From an uncultured Prevotella sp. (GTDB lineage: Bacteria; Bacteroidota; Bacteroidia; Bacteroidales; Bacteroidaceae): a DNA stretch of 64,000 bases. Position numbers and translations under genes: made by a program. The stretch spans positions 40,374 to 104,373 of the forward strand of contig CALZXH010000001.1 in NCBI GenBank assembly GCA_945830055.1, written 5' to 3'. The notes beneath the pieces are model-generated. The model saw only the letters and a list, made by a program, of their open reading frames with translations, ran no database searches and was not told the DNA's origin. Shown one piece after another: positions 27,101 through 36,734 of the stretch (the first letter of the stretch is position 1; every line of letters starts with the position of its first letter).

Positions 27101-27349
27101 CAGGGCAGTGGTGTGCTGGGGCACCTTGATGATAAACTTGCCTTCCTCATCGGTCATGGCAGTATATCTGCGATTGCCCAAAGCCTGCAACTGGATACCC
27201 GCCAAAGGAGCCTTTGAAGCATGATCCACCACTTTACCTTTCAGCGTTTTGTTTTGTGCCACGGCCGGCATTGCGGCAACGATGGCGAGAGTGCAAACAG
27301 CAAGTCTGAGACTTGATTTTCGCAGGTTGGTAAATATTGTGTTTCTCAT
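24122..27349 (-). CDS. SusC/RagA-like TonB-dependent transporter (pair B)
   Basis: An outer-membrane import barrel of 1075 residues. I use ATG 27349, one base after the upstream stop; two in-frame ATGs at 27361 and 27373 overlap the previous gene. After a signal peptide (ending MPAVAQ) comes a carboxypeptidase-regulatory-like domain (LKGKVVDHASKAPLAGIQL). The plug follows with the SusC signature GSRGANGVILIDTKRGK, then the barrel, with a late segment RWIEDGSYIRLKSLTLSYRV and C-terminal TCGLKINL. It works with the downstream SusD and needs TonB-ExbB-ExbD. Substrate unknown. Confidence 0.94.
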   Translation of the reverse strand: MRNTIFTNLRKSSLRLAVCTLAIVAAMPAVAQNKTLKGKVVDHASKAPLAGIQLQALGNRRYTAMTDEEGKFIIKVPQHTTALYVHSDAYMSQQVAVAGYDSTRMVRIEMLSDKFLPMYGKGTDITAKREMTVTQTAPSVDQEIGNKLGGDVRTIMRSAALNDGAAMFIRGYNSINGTSQPLVIVDGVEIDMQRNRTSLHDGHFNNMLSNISTDDIEKVTVLKNATALYGSRGANGVILIDTKRGKSMATRIDANVSVGVNFVPKKFTMMDASQFRSYATEMIGTMSEMENRTVDFRFLDDNPNGYYYNMYHNNTNWQDEVYHETLTQNYSINVQGGDDVGMYNLSVGYMDAEGTLKNTGFDRMNLRFNTDIEVFRNLNTKFDISVARTNSELFDSGFPADFSKGTITSPANLAMIKSPLLSVYQYNKVVNGFTSLLSDYDDLFSQIDPKNPAKYSLANPMAILENGYNAEDNNKNTLQNTNFLIHVAPVYTFKKYFKVGLDVSYLLNRNTQRYYRPYEGVPPFYIQDLKTVTSKVGSLTAQENNFVVSGFGNFNKLINEHSINATVGYRYNYFSYDMNSLTTDYTRPTDDKNPTLDKAGATTDGLNEVWKYIQWYGTVDYNYKNRYFATLSLLGEANSRFGEDADGLKMFGVTWALYPSVQLGWVMTNEAWFPKTSAINYLRLNAGFDMSGNDDINNYAAQTFYSPVRFTSDKTGLQLTNIGNDKIKWETTTKWNVGLEGRFFNNRLGVSVDYYIHKTKDLLTLQSFSSPVSGINRYWCNGGELKNTGYEVAFTAKPVVTRDWNVEIGASVGHYKNKITKLPDGSFETSLYGANLLTSEGNAMGLFYGYQTAGVFASDAEAKAAGNGNYLYMTDETGEPQYFKAGDVHFVDRDGNGRIDDADRTVIGDPNPDIYGNIFGSVNWKNLTLSFGINYSLGNDVYNYQRSILNSGSTLYNQQVAEVNRWRYEGQQTDMPRAVYGDPMNNNRFSDRWIEDGSYIRLKSLTLSYRVPVPGSWTWLQGLTVWAEAGNLITLTKYTGLDPEFSVGNSAYYQGIDTGTLAQGRTLTCGLKINL

Positions 27350-27350
27350 T

Positions 27351-29267
27351 TTAGTTCTCATTTCTCTGTTCAATAAGTTCTACGGGTACCATCAGGATGT
27401 TGGCAATACGCCAGTTGGGGGTGTATATATCCCTCAAGAATTTGGTTTTCGATGGATTCTTATCCATAGGTGTATATGGAGTTCTCAGTTTCAGATTTGG
27501 GAGAGCCATACTGGAAGTATTAGCGTATGTCAGTTGATTCTCTCTCTGCGGCACATACATCTGCTCCATATAGGAGACGGGGAAAGTGAAATCACCCAAA
27601 CAAATAGTATCAATTCTGGTGGAATCAGAAATAAAACCATAGGATCGTTTTTGGGTTGCACCTATCTGTTTGGTATCCTCCATACCTGAAGAGAAAGGTA
27701 TATCCTTTCCTGCCAGCGCTGTGACATCATCGGCCGAAACGCTGGTATTGCCTGCACCTGAGGTAAAATAGTGGTAGGCTATCTCGCCCTTGGCATTACA
27801 GTAAGCCAAAGTGGCATAGAAGTAAGCAGGCTTGGCAGTTGAAACCTTCACGCCATCCACCTCCACGCTATCCACATCCTCGGGAGCATAGGAGTCGCAA
27901 TCCATATCGGCATCTGCAGGCACCACCACGGCATAGAATCTATATTTGGTGGAAAGCAGCGGAGGCAACACAAATTCCATCATGCCGTTTGCTGCATTTG
28001 CATTGTTGATTTTAATCATAGAAAAGTCGATGCCTGAAGGATAGTCACCAAACTTGGGATTGATATTTTTGGCACTCACACGCGAGGATTTCACATTCAC
28101 GTCACGTGCCACGGCACGGGAAGCCCAAACGGGATTATACCACTCGTCTGCACGGAGGGCAATGCTGTCAATCACCCAGCCCTGACCGTTGCTCATATTC
28201 ACCTCTGCCACCTTGTGGGCAAGAATATCCCCCGGATGTGAGAAGAGGCCACCATAGGTACTCAACAAAGAGTCGGTTGCAGCAAAAGAGGTTTTCTCCA
28301 AGCACTTGTTGTAGGTGCTGTTGTTGCTATACACCAAATGCTTGATCAGATACTGACGGGTCAGTGAATCGGTGAGATAGGCATGGTCAGCGATAGCCGT
28401 CGTGGTTTTGATGATGTCGGAAGGTTTGGTCTTCGAAGCCGAGTTTCCCAAATCCTCTCCCACAATCTGCTTCACATTAAAGTTGAAATAGCTTTTGATG
28501 TGAGCATACGACTTGTCCCAAGCCTCATTGGTGGGCAGCAGCATGGTGTAGGTACTGTCCTCGTTGTCCAATTTGGCATTGAGTCCGTATCTTCCAAGCA
28601 TGTCATTCTTGATGATCATCACCGAGTCAAGATAGGTCTGCACACCGTTCTCCATAGGGCCCTTCACTGAGTTTGCCTCGTCAAGGATCCTTGTCTCGTA
28701 CTTGGCGATGAACTTGGACAGCGAGTCGGTTTCCTTGTTCTGCTGGAGATACTCATAAAGGTTGGTATAGAAAGGCACGGGACTTTTCAACAGGTGCAGC
28801 ATACCGTTGGACCCAGGGATGTTGGCTTTCTCCACCTCGATGCCTGCAAAGGTAAGTCCGCCCTGCGAAGTGAAGGTGTATTTCTTCTCGTTGGCTGTAA
28901 GCACACGGTTGTTGACTTCGCCCGATGCTCCAAAACCATACTGGCACAAGTGGTTCTCCACAAACTGCTTGCGGGCAGTGGCACTGTCGGCATTCATCCA
29001 CTTGGCAGCGTCGTAACTGCCATTCAGCGGAGCCCAGACGGTGTAATAGCTGGGTGCATTGAGCAATTTGTCATAACCTGTCTTCACAAGCAATGCCTTG
29101 AAATCACTCAGGTTGTCCTGCTGACTGATATTTTCCCACAGGGTGGCATCGGCAGCAGGCAGGGTGCTTGTCCCGACTTCGTTGTAGTCGTCAAAGTCAG
29201 AACATGATGTGGCAGCCAGCGCAAGGGCTGCCATCATCGTGATTCCTATATTCTTCATTTGTTTCAT
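27351..29267 (-). CDS. Fasciclin (FAS1) domain surface lipoprotein 1
   Basis: 638 residues with signal peptide and lipobox ATSCSD (Cys22). Two FAS1-type modules are visible from their H1-like boxes, TVWAPLNGSYD (about 76-86) and YTMLLPTNEAWDK (about 236-248). The last 250 residues, beginning near WASRAVARDVNVKSSRV, look like an all-beta module also found in its neighbours. FAS1 domains are adhesion modules in extracellular proteins. It lies one base before susC B and 30 after the previous FAS1 gene, so it belongs to the transporter operon. Start could be ATG 29258. Confidence 0.82.
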   Translation of the reverse strand: MKQMKNIGITMMAALALAATSCSDFDDYNEVGTSTLPAADATLWENISQQDNLSDFKALLVKTGYDKLLNAPSYYTVWAPLNGSYDAAKWMNADSATARKQFVENHLCQYGFGASGEVNNRVLTANEKKYTFTSQGGLTFAGIEVEKANIPGSNGMLHLLKSPVPFYTNLYEYLQQNKETDSLSKFIAKYETRILDEANSVKGPMENGVQTYLDSVMIIKNDMLGRYGLNAKLDNEDSTYTMLLPTNEAWDKSYAHIKSYFNFNVKQIVGEDLGNSASKTKPSDIIKTTTAIADHAYLTDSLTRQYLIKHLVYSNNSTYNKCLEKTSFAATDSLLSTYGGLFSHPGDILAHKVAEVNMSNGQGWVIDSIALRADEWYNPVWASRAVARDVNVKSSRVSAKNINPKFGDYPSGIDFSMIKINNANAANGMMEFVLPPLLSTKYRFYAVVVPADADMDCDSYAPEDVDSVEVDGVKVSTAKPAYFYATLAYCNAKGEIAYHYFTSGAGNTSVSADDVTALAGKDIPFSSGMEDTKQIGATQKRSYGFISDSTRIDTICLGDFTFPVSYMEQMYVPQRENQLTYANTSSMALPNLKLRTPYTPMDKNPSKTKFLRDIYTPNWRIANILMVPVELIEQRNEN

Positions 29268-29297
29268 ACAAAGGGATTATTTGCGTTTCATACTCTG

Positions 29298-31427
29298 TTA
29301 ATACCAGTCTTCCAGATACTGGGTGTTGTCAACGATAGAGGCCTTGGGTACCAGTTCTACGAAGTCAAGCTGCCACTTACCATCCTTGTCGTCGATCACG
29401 CTCTTGATACGGAACCAGTGGTCCTCACTCTGGCGATAGGTCTGGGTACCCAACAGCATACGCAGGGTAGCCACACCGTCACCACGGCAGTTGGTGGTCT
29501 CACTGTTGCCGGCAGTCACTCCAGTACCTCCGAAGAAGCTGTACGGGCCACGCATGTAGCCACGGTTGCGCATGGCTGCATCGGTAGCAACGCCCCTGTC
29601 GTCTTCCGAGGTAAAGTCCACCCATCCAATCAGCGGGTCGGCCTCATCGATACGTGCATCAAGAGGAATGCCCAAGGCGGTCATCGACTGCGGGTTGGGG
29701 CTGGTGCCAAGATAGAACTGCATCATGCCGGCGTGTGCCATGGGCGAGTAGAACAGACGAAGTTCATACTGTCCCGTGGGCACAGGAGGAATTCTGATGG
29801 CCAAATCATAGTTGTCCCATCCCTGGAAGGCATCGGTCTGGTAGGCACGGTACCATCCCTTCACGTTGTAGCGTAGCACGGTCTTCTCGGAGAAGCACAC
29901 CACGTTGTCGAAGAAGTTCAGAGGAAAGGCAATACGGTCGCCATGACCACCGCCGTTCAAGTTTTTCACATCGTTGACACTCATGTAGCGGAAACCGTTG
30001 TTGATCAACTCGGGCAGGAACTCCGACTGGTCGAAACGCAGACGCTCATTGAGCACTTTCCGGGGCACCACCGCATCATAGAGCAAGATGTCCTTGATGG
30101 GATGGATGTAGCCGTTGAGTGCCATCACGTCCTCACGTTCAATCTCCACACCATCCTGAATCAGACCGTGCATACTGTCGGAACCTGTTGTGCCCACCTC
30201 ATCGGTCAGCGTGTTATTCTCGATGGCACGGTTGATGAAGAGGCGCTTGCCGATGCCCGGCTTGCTGTTGGGATTCCATATCTTCATCAGGGTATGGGGC
30301 AGCATAGTTTCATAGTAGTCGTAAGGCTCACCACCGTTGCAGTAGTTCCACAGCAAACCTGCAGGAGGAGTGGCACCACCCGAACGGCGCTCATACACCA
30401 ACTGGTCGCTGGCCATCTTGGCATACAGGATATGGTAGGCCACAAACATGTTGAGGGTGTTGAAGCGGTTGGTGTAGTCGGTGCCCGTAGAGATGGTGAT
30501 ACCTTTCTCTCGGGGGTAGTCATACCATCCGTCGGCATTGCCATACCATTCCTTGCACTTCTCTATCAAATCCTCAATACTGTTGATGCCCTTGGACTTG
30601 AACAGTGCATCGGTCTCGGCGAAGATGGTGTAGCCCACCTGACACTCCTTGGGCCAATAGCACTCGGCATTGTTGGCCATGTTGTCATAGTAGTCGGTAA
30701 TGGTGTATTGGATGTTCTGCCCTGTCTCATCGGTCTTGTAGGTCTTCGACACAGAGTCGGCCAAGCCCGTCATTTCCAAAGCCTCCGCAAAGATGGTGTA
30801 ATCCTTCAGACGTGCCAAACGGTCACCCATTCTCATAGAGTTCTTGGGGATTACATTGTCCAACACATAGAGATAACCGTTGCTGGTCTCTATTTCCCCC
30901 GTGGTTTTGTCGCTGTCGTAAATCAGCGCCTTGCCGTTGACTTGCACCAGTCCGCTGTTGTCATCGTTGCCCACCGAGATAGGCATCTTCAGCATGGTGG
31001 TCTTGGTGCCCTGCAGTTCTACCATAGAGATGGGAGAACCCACAATGTGGTAGAGCGCGATGTCGTTGCAAAGGCTGTCGGTTAGGCCCTCCAAGGAGTT
31101 GGAGGTCATGCCGTTGTGCAACAGATTGTTCTCTCCATCTACAGACATTTCGTCTGTATAGAGACTGTCGATATACGCCTGGATTGCATCGTTGGTGGGT
31201 GCAAAGCAGGTCACTTGCTCGTAGGCATCGAGCACACGATCCATACCTGAACGCTGTAGGATATAGTTGAACGAAGAAAGATTCTCCCTTTCGTCGATAG
31301 CCATTCCCAGCGTCTGCTTCACGGAATTGAATCGGTTTGACTCGTCGGGTTCAGGGTTACAGCTCACCAAGCCGAGTGCCATCACCGCCGTTCCGAGCAG
31401 CCATGATTTGTTGTTCTTTATATTCAT
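29298..31427 (-). CDS. Fasciclin (FAS1) domain surface lipoprotein 2
   Basis: 709-residue lipoprotein (lipobox LVSCNP, Cys23). FAS1 module 1 has SSFNYILQRSGMDRVLDAYE followed by VTCFAPTNDAIQAYIDS (72-88). Module 2 begins about residue 215 (DYTIFAEALEMTGLADSVS). From about 470 there is a beta-rich C-terminal module (RIAFPLNFFDNVVCF, GWDNYDLAIRIPPVPTGQYE) resembling a carbohydrate-binding jelly roll, though I cannot assign a family. It directly follows susD A by 31 bases. Its role, ligand capture or surface adhesion, is inferred from location only. Confidence 0.82.
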   Translation of the reverse strand: MNIKNNKSWLLGTAVMALGLVSCNPEPDESNRFNSVKQTLGMAIDERENLSSFNYILQRSGMDRVLDAYEQVTCFAPTNDAIQAYIDSLYTDEMSVDGENNLLHNGMTSNSLEGLTDSLCNDIALYHIVGSPISMVELQGTKTTMLKMPISVGNDDNSGLVQVNGKALIYDSDKTTGEIETSNGYLYVLDNVIPKNSMRMGDRLARLKDYTIFAEALEMTGLADSVSKTYKTDETGQNIQYTITDYYDNMANNAECYWPKECQVGYTIFAETDALFKSKGINSIEDLIEKCKEWYGNADGWYDYPREKGITISTGTDYTNRFNTLNMFVAYHILYAKMASDQLVYERRSGGATPPAGLLWNYCNGGEPYDYYETMLPHTLMKIWNPNSKPGIGKRLFINRAIENNTLTDEVGTTGSDSMHGLIQDGVEIEREDVMALNGYIHPIKDILLYDAVVPRKVLNERLRFDQSEFLPELINNGFRYMSVNDVKNLNGGGHGDRIAFPLNFFDNVVCFSEKTVLRYNVKGWYRAYQTDAFQGWDNYDLAIRIPPVPTGQYELRLFYSPMAHAGMMQFYLGTSPNPQSMTALGIPLDARIDEADPLIGWVDFTSEDDRGVATDAAMRNRGYMRGPYSFFGGTGVTAGNSETTNCRGDGVATLRMLLGTQTYRQSEDHWFRIKSVIDDKDGKWQLDFVELVPKASIVDNTQYLEDWY

Positions 31428-31458
31428 AATATAACTATTGTCAGAAATTTAACTTCAT

Positions 31459-33273
31459 TTACTCCGAAAACTCGTCTTGGTACATCGGATTCTGATGCAG
31501 CCATTCGCGTGCCGTGAGGATATCCCTGTGGGGAACGGGCAGGTAGAGCCTTGGCTCTTCCTTCATCTTGTTGGTACGTGCAGAGGCATTTCCTTCAGTG
31601 TATCGGCTCTGGATAATCTGCAGGAAGTTGTCATAGCTCTTCATGTACTGTCCGTTCTGATCTACCATCATCACATGATACTGACAGGGAGTTTCCTGAT
31701 GGCGGTAGTTGTATCTCAGCAGGTCGAACCAGCGCTTGCCCTCATAGCAGAGTTCGCGTTGACGCTCCTGAAGTACCAATGTTTCCATCTTAGTCTTGTC
31801 CTTGTAGGCATTCCAGCGGAGAGAGTCGCTTGCCCATGCACTTTCGTCGAGCGAGCGGGTGTTGACCTCCCACACCAGGTTGAAAGCCTGTTGCAGTTGC
31901 AGCAGAGCAGCTTTCTTGGCAGCCGCAGCGTCCTCACCGGTATCGGTATTCTCAAGGTCGGCATCAGAAGTCATGGCCACCATGGCCTCTGCCTTCATCA
32001 GCATCACATCTGCCAGGCGATAGATGATAAAGTTCTGAGCATAGCCATCATAGGTTCTACCCATCACGGCCTCGCCCTTGTCAGGCACCGCATCTTTCAA
32101 ATCCTTATAGTTCTCCTGTGCCACCATCTTGCGGATGGGATAGCCATCCACCACATCAGTCTTCACAGCAAAGGTGGAGTTCCAATAGCGATAGTCCTTG
32201 GTCTTGGCAAAGGGGACCTTCACGTCATTGGCAACCTGACCAGTACCGATGGCAGCACCCATCTTCTTGGAACTGGAGAGATAGCCCACACCAGAGTTAT
32301 TGTCTTTATACTTGTTGTAAAGTTGGTTGACAGCCTCATTGTATCTAACCCCACTGAACTGCAACTCAAAGATGCTTTCCTCTGAACCGCCGTTCTCGTT
32401 GGCTATATTTCCGAACAAGTCAGCATAGGTGTCCCTGCCTATCGAAGTGAGGTTTGGCAGTTTGCTTTCCATGCCGGGCATTGTTACCTGAGCCGCTTTC
32501 TTTGCATCAATCACCTTGTCGGCATAGGTGATGGCTGCCTGATAGTCAGACACGTTGTGGGTCACTGAACCTCTCCACAGATAGATATCCGCCAGCATGG
32601 AGTTGATGGCATCAATGGTGATGTAGCCTTTGGCCTTCCATCCTGTGAGCTGCGAGGAAAGAGCGTTCTTGGCAGCCTCCTCCAAGTCATTGATACAGTA
32701 CTGCAACACCTCTGTAGGGGGCAACTGCTTGATGACCATATCCTGGGTACTGTTCAGATAAGCCACATTGGTATAGGGCACATCACGGAATGTCCTTACC
32801 AGATAGAAGTAGCAGAGGGCGCGTAGCGCCAGCATCTGCGAGCGGTCAGTCAGATAGTCTCCATCGGTATAGTTGGGGTCGATATTGCGCACATTGCCGG
32901 CCTTCTCCAACACAATGTTGCAGTAGTTGATGACCGTGTAGAGTGAAGACCACTCTGCAAACATATTGGTGGTTTCTATGGCCACCTCCTCAATCTGGCT
33001 CAACGCCACACGGGTGGAGTTGGTGGAAGGTATTTCGGTCGTGGTGGCTATCATCTCGTCGGAGCGGAAATCACCCCATATTATCAGGCGCTTCACTACA
33101 TCGGCCTTGGCAAACTGGTTATAAGCGCCATTCACCATCAGCGACACGTCACTCTTCGACTGCCAGAAGTCCTCCTCCACAGTCTTGTCGTTGGGCAACA
33201 ACTCCATGTCCATACAGGAAGCCAGCAGCATGGTGCCTATGATCATTGAAAAAAACTTTTTCATGCTTTTCAT
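31459..33273 (-). CDS. SusD/RagB-like surface glycan-binding lipoprotein (pair A)
   Basis: 604-residue outer-membrane lipoprotein; signal peptide with lipobox LLASCMD (Cys20). It carries SusD features: an N-terminal segment DFWQSKSDVSLMVNGAYNQF, DRSQMLALRALCYFYLVRTFRDVPY and the C-terminal LVLQERQRELCYEGKRWFDLLRY, which is the strongest RagB/SusD mark. It starts three bases after susC A and should form a complex with that barrel. Sequence differs widely from SusD B, so the two pairs are not a recent duplication. Confidence 0.95.
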   Translation of the reverse strand: MKSMKKFFSMIIGTMLLASCMDMELLPNDKTVEEDFWQSKSDVSLMVNGAYNQFAKADVVKRLIIWGDFRSDEMIATTTEIPSTNSTRVALSQIEEVAIETTNMFAEWSSLYTVINYCNIVLEKAGNVRNIDPNYTDGDYLTDRSQMLALRALCYFYLVRTFRDVPYTNVAYLNSTQDMVIKQLPPTEVLQYCINDLEEAAKNALSSQLTGWKAKGYITIDAINSMLADIYLWRGSVTHNVSDYQAAITYADKVIDAKKAAQVTMPGMESKLPNLTSIGRDTYADLFGNIANENGGSEESIFELQFSGVRYNEAVNQLYNKYKDNNSGVGYLSSSKKMGAAIGTGQVANDVKVPFAKTKDYRYWNSTFAVKTDVVDGYPIRKMVAQENYKDLKDAVPDKGEAVMGRTYDGYAQNFIIYRLADVMLMKAEAMVAMTSDADLENTDTGEDAAAAKKAALLQLQQAFNLVWEVNTRSLDESAWASDSLRWNAYKDKTKMETLVLQERQRELCYEGKRWFDLLRYNYRHQETPCQYHVMMVDQNGQYMKSYDNFLQIIQSRYTEGNASARTNKMKEEPRLYLPVPHRDILTAREWLHQNPMYQDEFSE

Positions 33274-33276
33274 GTT

Positions 33277-36200
33277 TTAGAATCCTATGTTAATACTTGC
33301 TGTAAACTCCTTGGAGCGTGGTGTCTTGTTGTCGTAGGCGGGGTTATACATCGAAGCCGAGAACTCGGGATCGATACCGCTGTACTTGGTCCAGCAATAC
33401 AGGTTGTTCATAGAGACATACATCTGCAACTGGTTCAAGCCCAAACTCTTGATCATCTTCTTGGGGAAGTTGTAGGAAATCTGCAGGTTCTGGAATCTCA
33501 GGAACGAGCCATCCTCCACATAGCGGTCAGAGCCACACCAGTTGTAGGCGGTGTTATACATGGCACGCGGCATGGGTGTCACGTCGCCATCCTTGCGCCA
33601 GCGGTAGTTCACAGAGGCACACTGGTTGTAGGTGTCATTCATCTTTTCGATGTTCATACGTGCCTGGTTGATCACCTTCACGCCAAGGCGATATACGAAA
33701 CGACCCTTCACACTGAAGTTGCCGTATTTCAAGGTGAGGTTGAAACCTCCCTGCACCTTGGGCTGTGAGTTGCCGAGATACACGATATCCTGCTCGTTGA
33801 TATTACCGTCGTGGTTGATGTCTTCGTAGATGGCATCACCTCCCTGGAACGCATACTTCTCGGTGTTGGCATCCTGATAATCAAACTTCATGCGCATGGG
33901 CTTACCCGTCTGACGGTTCATCAGCACCTTGCCGTTGGCATCAGTCACCACGGGGAAGGTGGCACCCTCTGACAGGCGCTGGTTGATGTACTGCTCATAT
34001 TCGCTGTCGCTCCAGCCGTTATCCTTGCGCATGTTCTCCAAGTACTCGTAGGAGTATTGGTAAACGCCCTTGTAGCGGAAGCCGTAGATGGAGCCGAGGG
34101 CGTTGCCCACCTTGACGCGGGTCACATACTTGCCCAATGCGCTACCCGAATCCCAAGGAGAGTTCATGCCTTCAAGCACGGTCTGATCCATCTCGGTCAG
34201 TTCGTTGGCGTTCTGTGCGATGTTGAAGCCAAGGCTCATGGAGAACTTGCCCTTCTGGATGAAGTTGCGGGCATTCAGGTTCAACTCCCATCCCTTGTTC
34301 ACCAGCGTACCGCAGTTCTTCATGCTCATGCTGGGGAAGCCGGTCATCGACGGGATGTTATAGTTATTCATGATAAGGTCGGTGGTCTTCTTATAGTAGT
34401 AGTCGAAATCCACCTCAAACATATTGTTCAGCAAACCGATGTTGAAACCGAGGTTATACTCCTGGCTCTTCTCTGCCGTGAGGTCGTCCAACTTCAAGGC
34501 ACTCAAGGTAGCCACAGGCATCGAACTTGTGATCTGTCCGTAAGGCATGTCTGGGAAAGAGTTGGAGTTGGTGGTGTACATGTTGTAGAACAGGTAGTCC
34601 TTGTTCGGCTCACGATAGTTGATACCCCATTCTGCACGGAGGCTCAACAGCGACAGCCACTTCTCGAATGATTTCATAAAGGGTTCCTCGCTGATGTTGT
34701 AGCGCAGAGATACACTGGGCGAGTACAGCCATTTCTTGGCCGGGCCCAAACGAGAGGTTCCGTCCATACGCAGGTTGAAGTTCAAGGAGTAACGCTCCTT
34801 GTACGACAGGAAGCCATAGAACAGGGCGTTCTGCGAATTTCTGCGGCTGGTGGAAGAAGAGAGTGAAGCATCTTTACTGGTCAAATCGGCAGGCACTGTA
34901 GGTGCAATGATACCGGTAGGAAGCTGAAGCATCTTCACATACTGGTCGTTGTAGCGCTGTGTCTCCATCTCATAGCGTGCCATCAACTGTCCGTTCCAGT
35001 CGTCGCTACCGAAATACGGGGTATAGGTCAAGTCCACCCTTCCATTCACCTTGAAGCGGTTGGTCTCCTTATTGTCTGACACATTGTAGGTGCCTGGAGA
35101 CGTCCATGTATTGGTGCTGAGCGCAGCAGGCAGGTAAGAGGGTGAACTGTTGGCATAGATATCGAAATACACACGGCCGTTGAAGGTGAGGCGATGCTGA
35201 CCTTCCTCGATGCCGAGCAGTTCGTATTTCAGGTTGAAGTCAGGGGTCAGACGATAGGTCTTCTCCCTGGCCCAAGCCATGTTGGCGATGGCTACGGGAT
35301 TGCCCAAGTCGCGCACGGCACCCAAGTCATAAGACGAGTAGTTTCCATTGGTAGGATTGTTGCCTTTGGGATATTTCATGGGGTCCTGACCCTTGGGGTT
35401 CATAATGAAATACTCATCGGTGTCGTTGCCATACTGATCCTGACGATATACCGACATATTGGGAGCCAAACGCTGTGCAATGGTAATCAACTCGTTGCCT
35501 CCGTACTTGTAGTTCTTCTGGTTGTTGGTATAGGTCAAGGCAAAGTTGGTGGTGAACAGGATGCGATCGCTCACATTGAAGTCGAGCGCCAAGCGGGTGG
35601 TAAAGCGGTCAAACACCTGCTTGATGATGGTACCCGTCTGGTGCATGTAGCCTGCACTGATGCGGAAGCGTGCTTTCTGTCCACCGCCCGAGAGGTTGAC
35701 TGACCAGTCGTGCTTCTGTCCGAACTGCTGCACCTGATCCACCCAGTCGGTGTTGTTGTTCCAGTTTTCCGACTCAGCCCACTTGTCGCCGCGGTAATTC
35801 AACTCTGAGATGGTAGAGGTGCGGTCGCCCTGCTGCTGGGGGTTGTAGAACGCCTCCTTCATCAGCATGGTATAGTCGTCACCATTGAGCAGGTCATACC
35901 CTTTGGCAGCCCATGTGCCCGAAAACTTATAGGAGAAGTTCACTTTGGTCTTTCCACGAGCACCACGCTTGGTGGTAATCTTGATCACACCGTTGGAACC
36001 CTTGCTACCCCAAACGGCCTTGGCAGCAGCAGACTTGAGCACGGTGATGCTGGCGATATCCTCCACGTTCACTGAGAGCAGAGAGGCATATTTCTCTTCA
36101 TCAGCATTGGCTGCATCAAAGTCTTCGGGGGTATCGAAAATCTGGTCATCCACCACAATCAGGGGCTGGTCGTCGCCATTGATGGTGGAAACACCACGCA

Positions 36201-36723
36201 GGCGCATCGAAGTTCCCGAACCAAGGTTACCTGAGTTGGCGACAATGTCCAAACCGGCAATCTCACCCTGCAGGGCTTCGTCGGCAGAGGTAAACGAAAG
36301 ACCTTCCACCGAACTCATGTCCATGGTCTGCTGGGCAGTGGCAATCTCTTTCTTCGACATCATCAGACCGCCTGTATTGCTGCGTTTAGACTTGATGGTC
36401 ACTTCCTTCAGCATGGTAGATTCAGGTTCCAGCCTAACGTTGAAGGAGGTCTGGTTGCCGATGGTCACCACCTTGGTCTTATCTCCCACATACGAGAACT
36501 TCAGTTTGTTCTTGGGACTCTTCACCTGCATGGAGAAGTTTCCGTTGAAATCGGTTTGCGTTGCCGAGACGATACGGTTTCCGGCATCCACCTCTACCAC
36601 ATTGGCCATCATCACGGGGCCATCGGCATCGGTCACCGTACCGGATATTCGCTTGGCTTGTGCCAGTACCACTTGCGTCATTACGCAACACAGTGCGGCA
36701 AACAAGATTCTTTTTATATTCAT
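33277..36723 (-). CDS. SusC/RagA-like TonB-dependent transporter (pair A)
   Basis: A 1148-residue outer-membrane transporter. Signal peptide (ending VVLAQ), carboxypeptidase-like domain (RISGTVTDADGPVMMANVVE), plug with SusC signature WGSKGSNGVIKITTKRGARG, then a long barrel ending KEFTASINIGF. A late motif, RYVEDGSFLRFQNLQISYNF, is typical of SusC. It lies 11 bases after the 954-residue FAS1 gene and three before susD A. No glycoside hydrolase lies within the operon. Confidence 0.95.
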   Translation of the reverse strand: MNIKRILFAALCCVMTQVVLAQAKRISGTVTDADGPVMMANVVEVDAGNRIVSATQTDFNGNFSMQVKSPKNKLKFSYVGDKTKVVTIGNQTSFNVRLEPESTMLKEVTIKSKRSNTGGLMMSKKEIATAQQTMDMSSVEGLSFTSADEALQGEIAGLDIVANSGNLGSGTSMRLRGVSTINGDDQPLIVVDDQIFDTPEDFDAANADEEKYASLLSVNVEDIASITVLKSAAAKAVWGSKGSNGVIKITTKRGARGKTKVNFSYKFSGTWAAKGYDLLNGDDYTMLMKEAFYNPQQQGDRTSTISELNYRGDKWAESENWNNNTDWVDQVQQFGQKHDWSVNLSGGGQKARFRISAGYMHQTGTIIKQVFDRFTTRLALDFNVSDRILFTTNFALTYTNNQKNYKYGGNELITIAQRLAPNMSVYRQDQYGNDTDEYFIMNPKGQDPMKYPKGNNPTNGNYSSYDLGAVRDLGNPVAIANMAWAREKTYRLTPDFNLKYELLGIEEGQHRLTFNGRVYFDIYANSSPSYLPAALSTNTWTSPGTYNVSDNKETNRFKVNGRVDLTYTPYFGSDDWNGQLMARYEMETQRYNDQYVKMLQLPTGIIAPTVPADLTSKDASLSSSTSRRNSQNALFYGFLSYKERYSLNFNLRMDGTSRLGPAKKWLYSPSVSLRYNISEEPFMKSFEKWLSLLSLRAEWGINYREPNKDYLFYNMYTTNSNSFPDMPYGQITSSMPVATLSALKLDDLTAEKSQEYNLGFNIGLLNNMFEVDFDYYYKKTTDLIMNNYNIPSMTGFPSMSMKNCGTLVNKGWELNLNARNFIQKGKFSMSLGFNIAQNANELTEMDQTVLEGMNSPWDSGSALGKYVTRVKVGNALGSIYGFRYKGVYQYSYEYLENMRKDNGWSDSEYEQYINQRLSEGATFPVVTDANGKVLMNRQTGKPMRMKFDYQDANTEKYAFQGGDAIYEDINHDGNINEQDIVYLGNSQPKVQGGFNLTLKYGNFSVKGRFVYRLGVKVINQARMNIEKMNDTYNQCASVNYRWRKDGDVTPMPRAMYNTAYNWCGSDRYVEDGSFLRFQNLQISYNFPKKMIKSLGLNQLQMYVSMNNLYCWTKYSGIDPEFSASMYNPAYDNKTPRSKEFTASINIGF

Positions 36724-36734
36724 AGTGCTCTTTT

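Noticed and set aside
22273..36723. Recent duplication of a susCD pair
   Set aside because: The two SusC and two SusD proteins differ in length and sequence throughout; no long identical stretch was seen.
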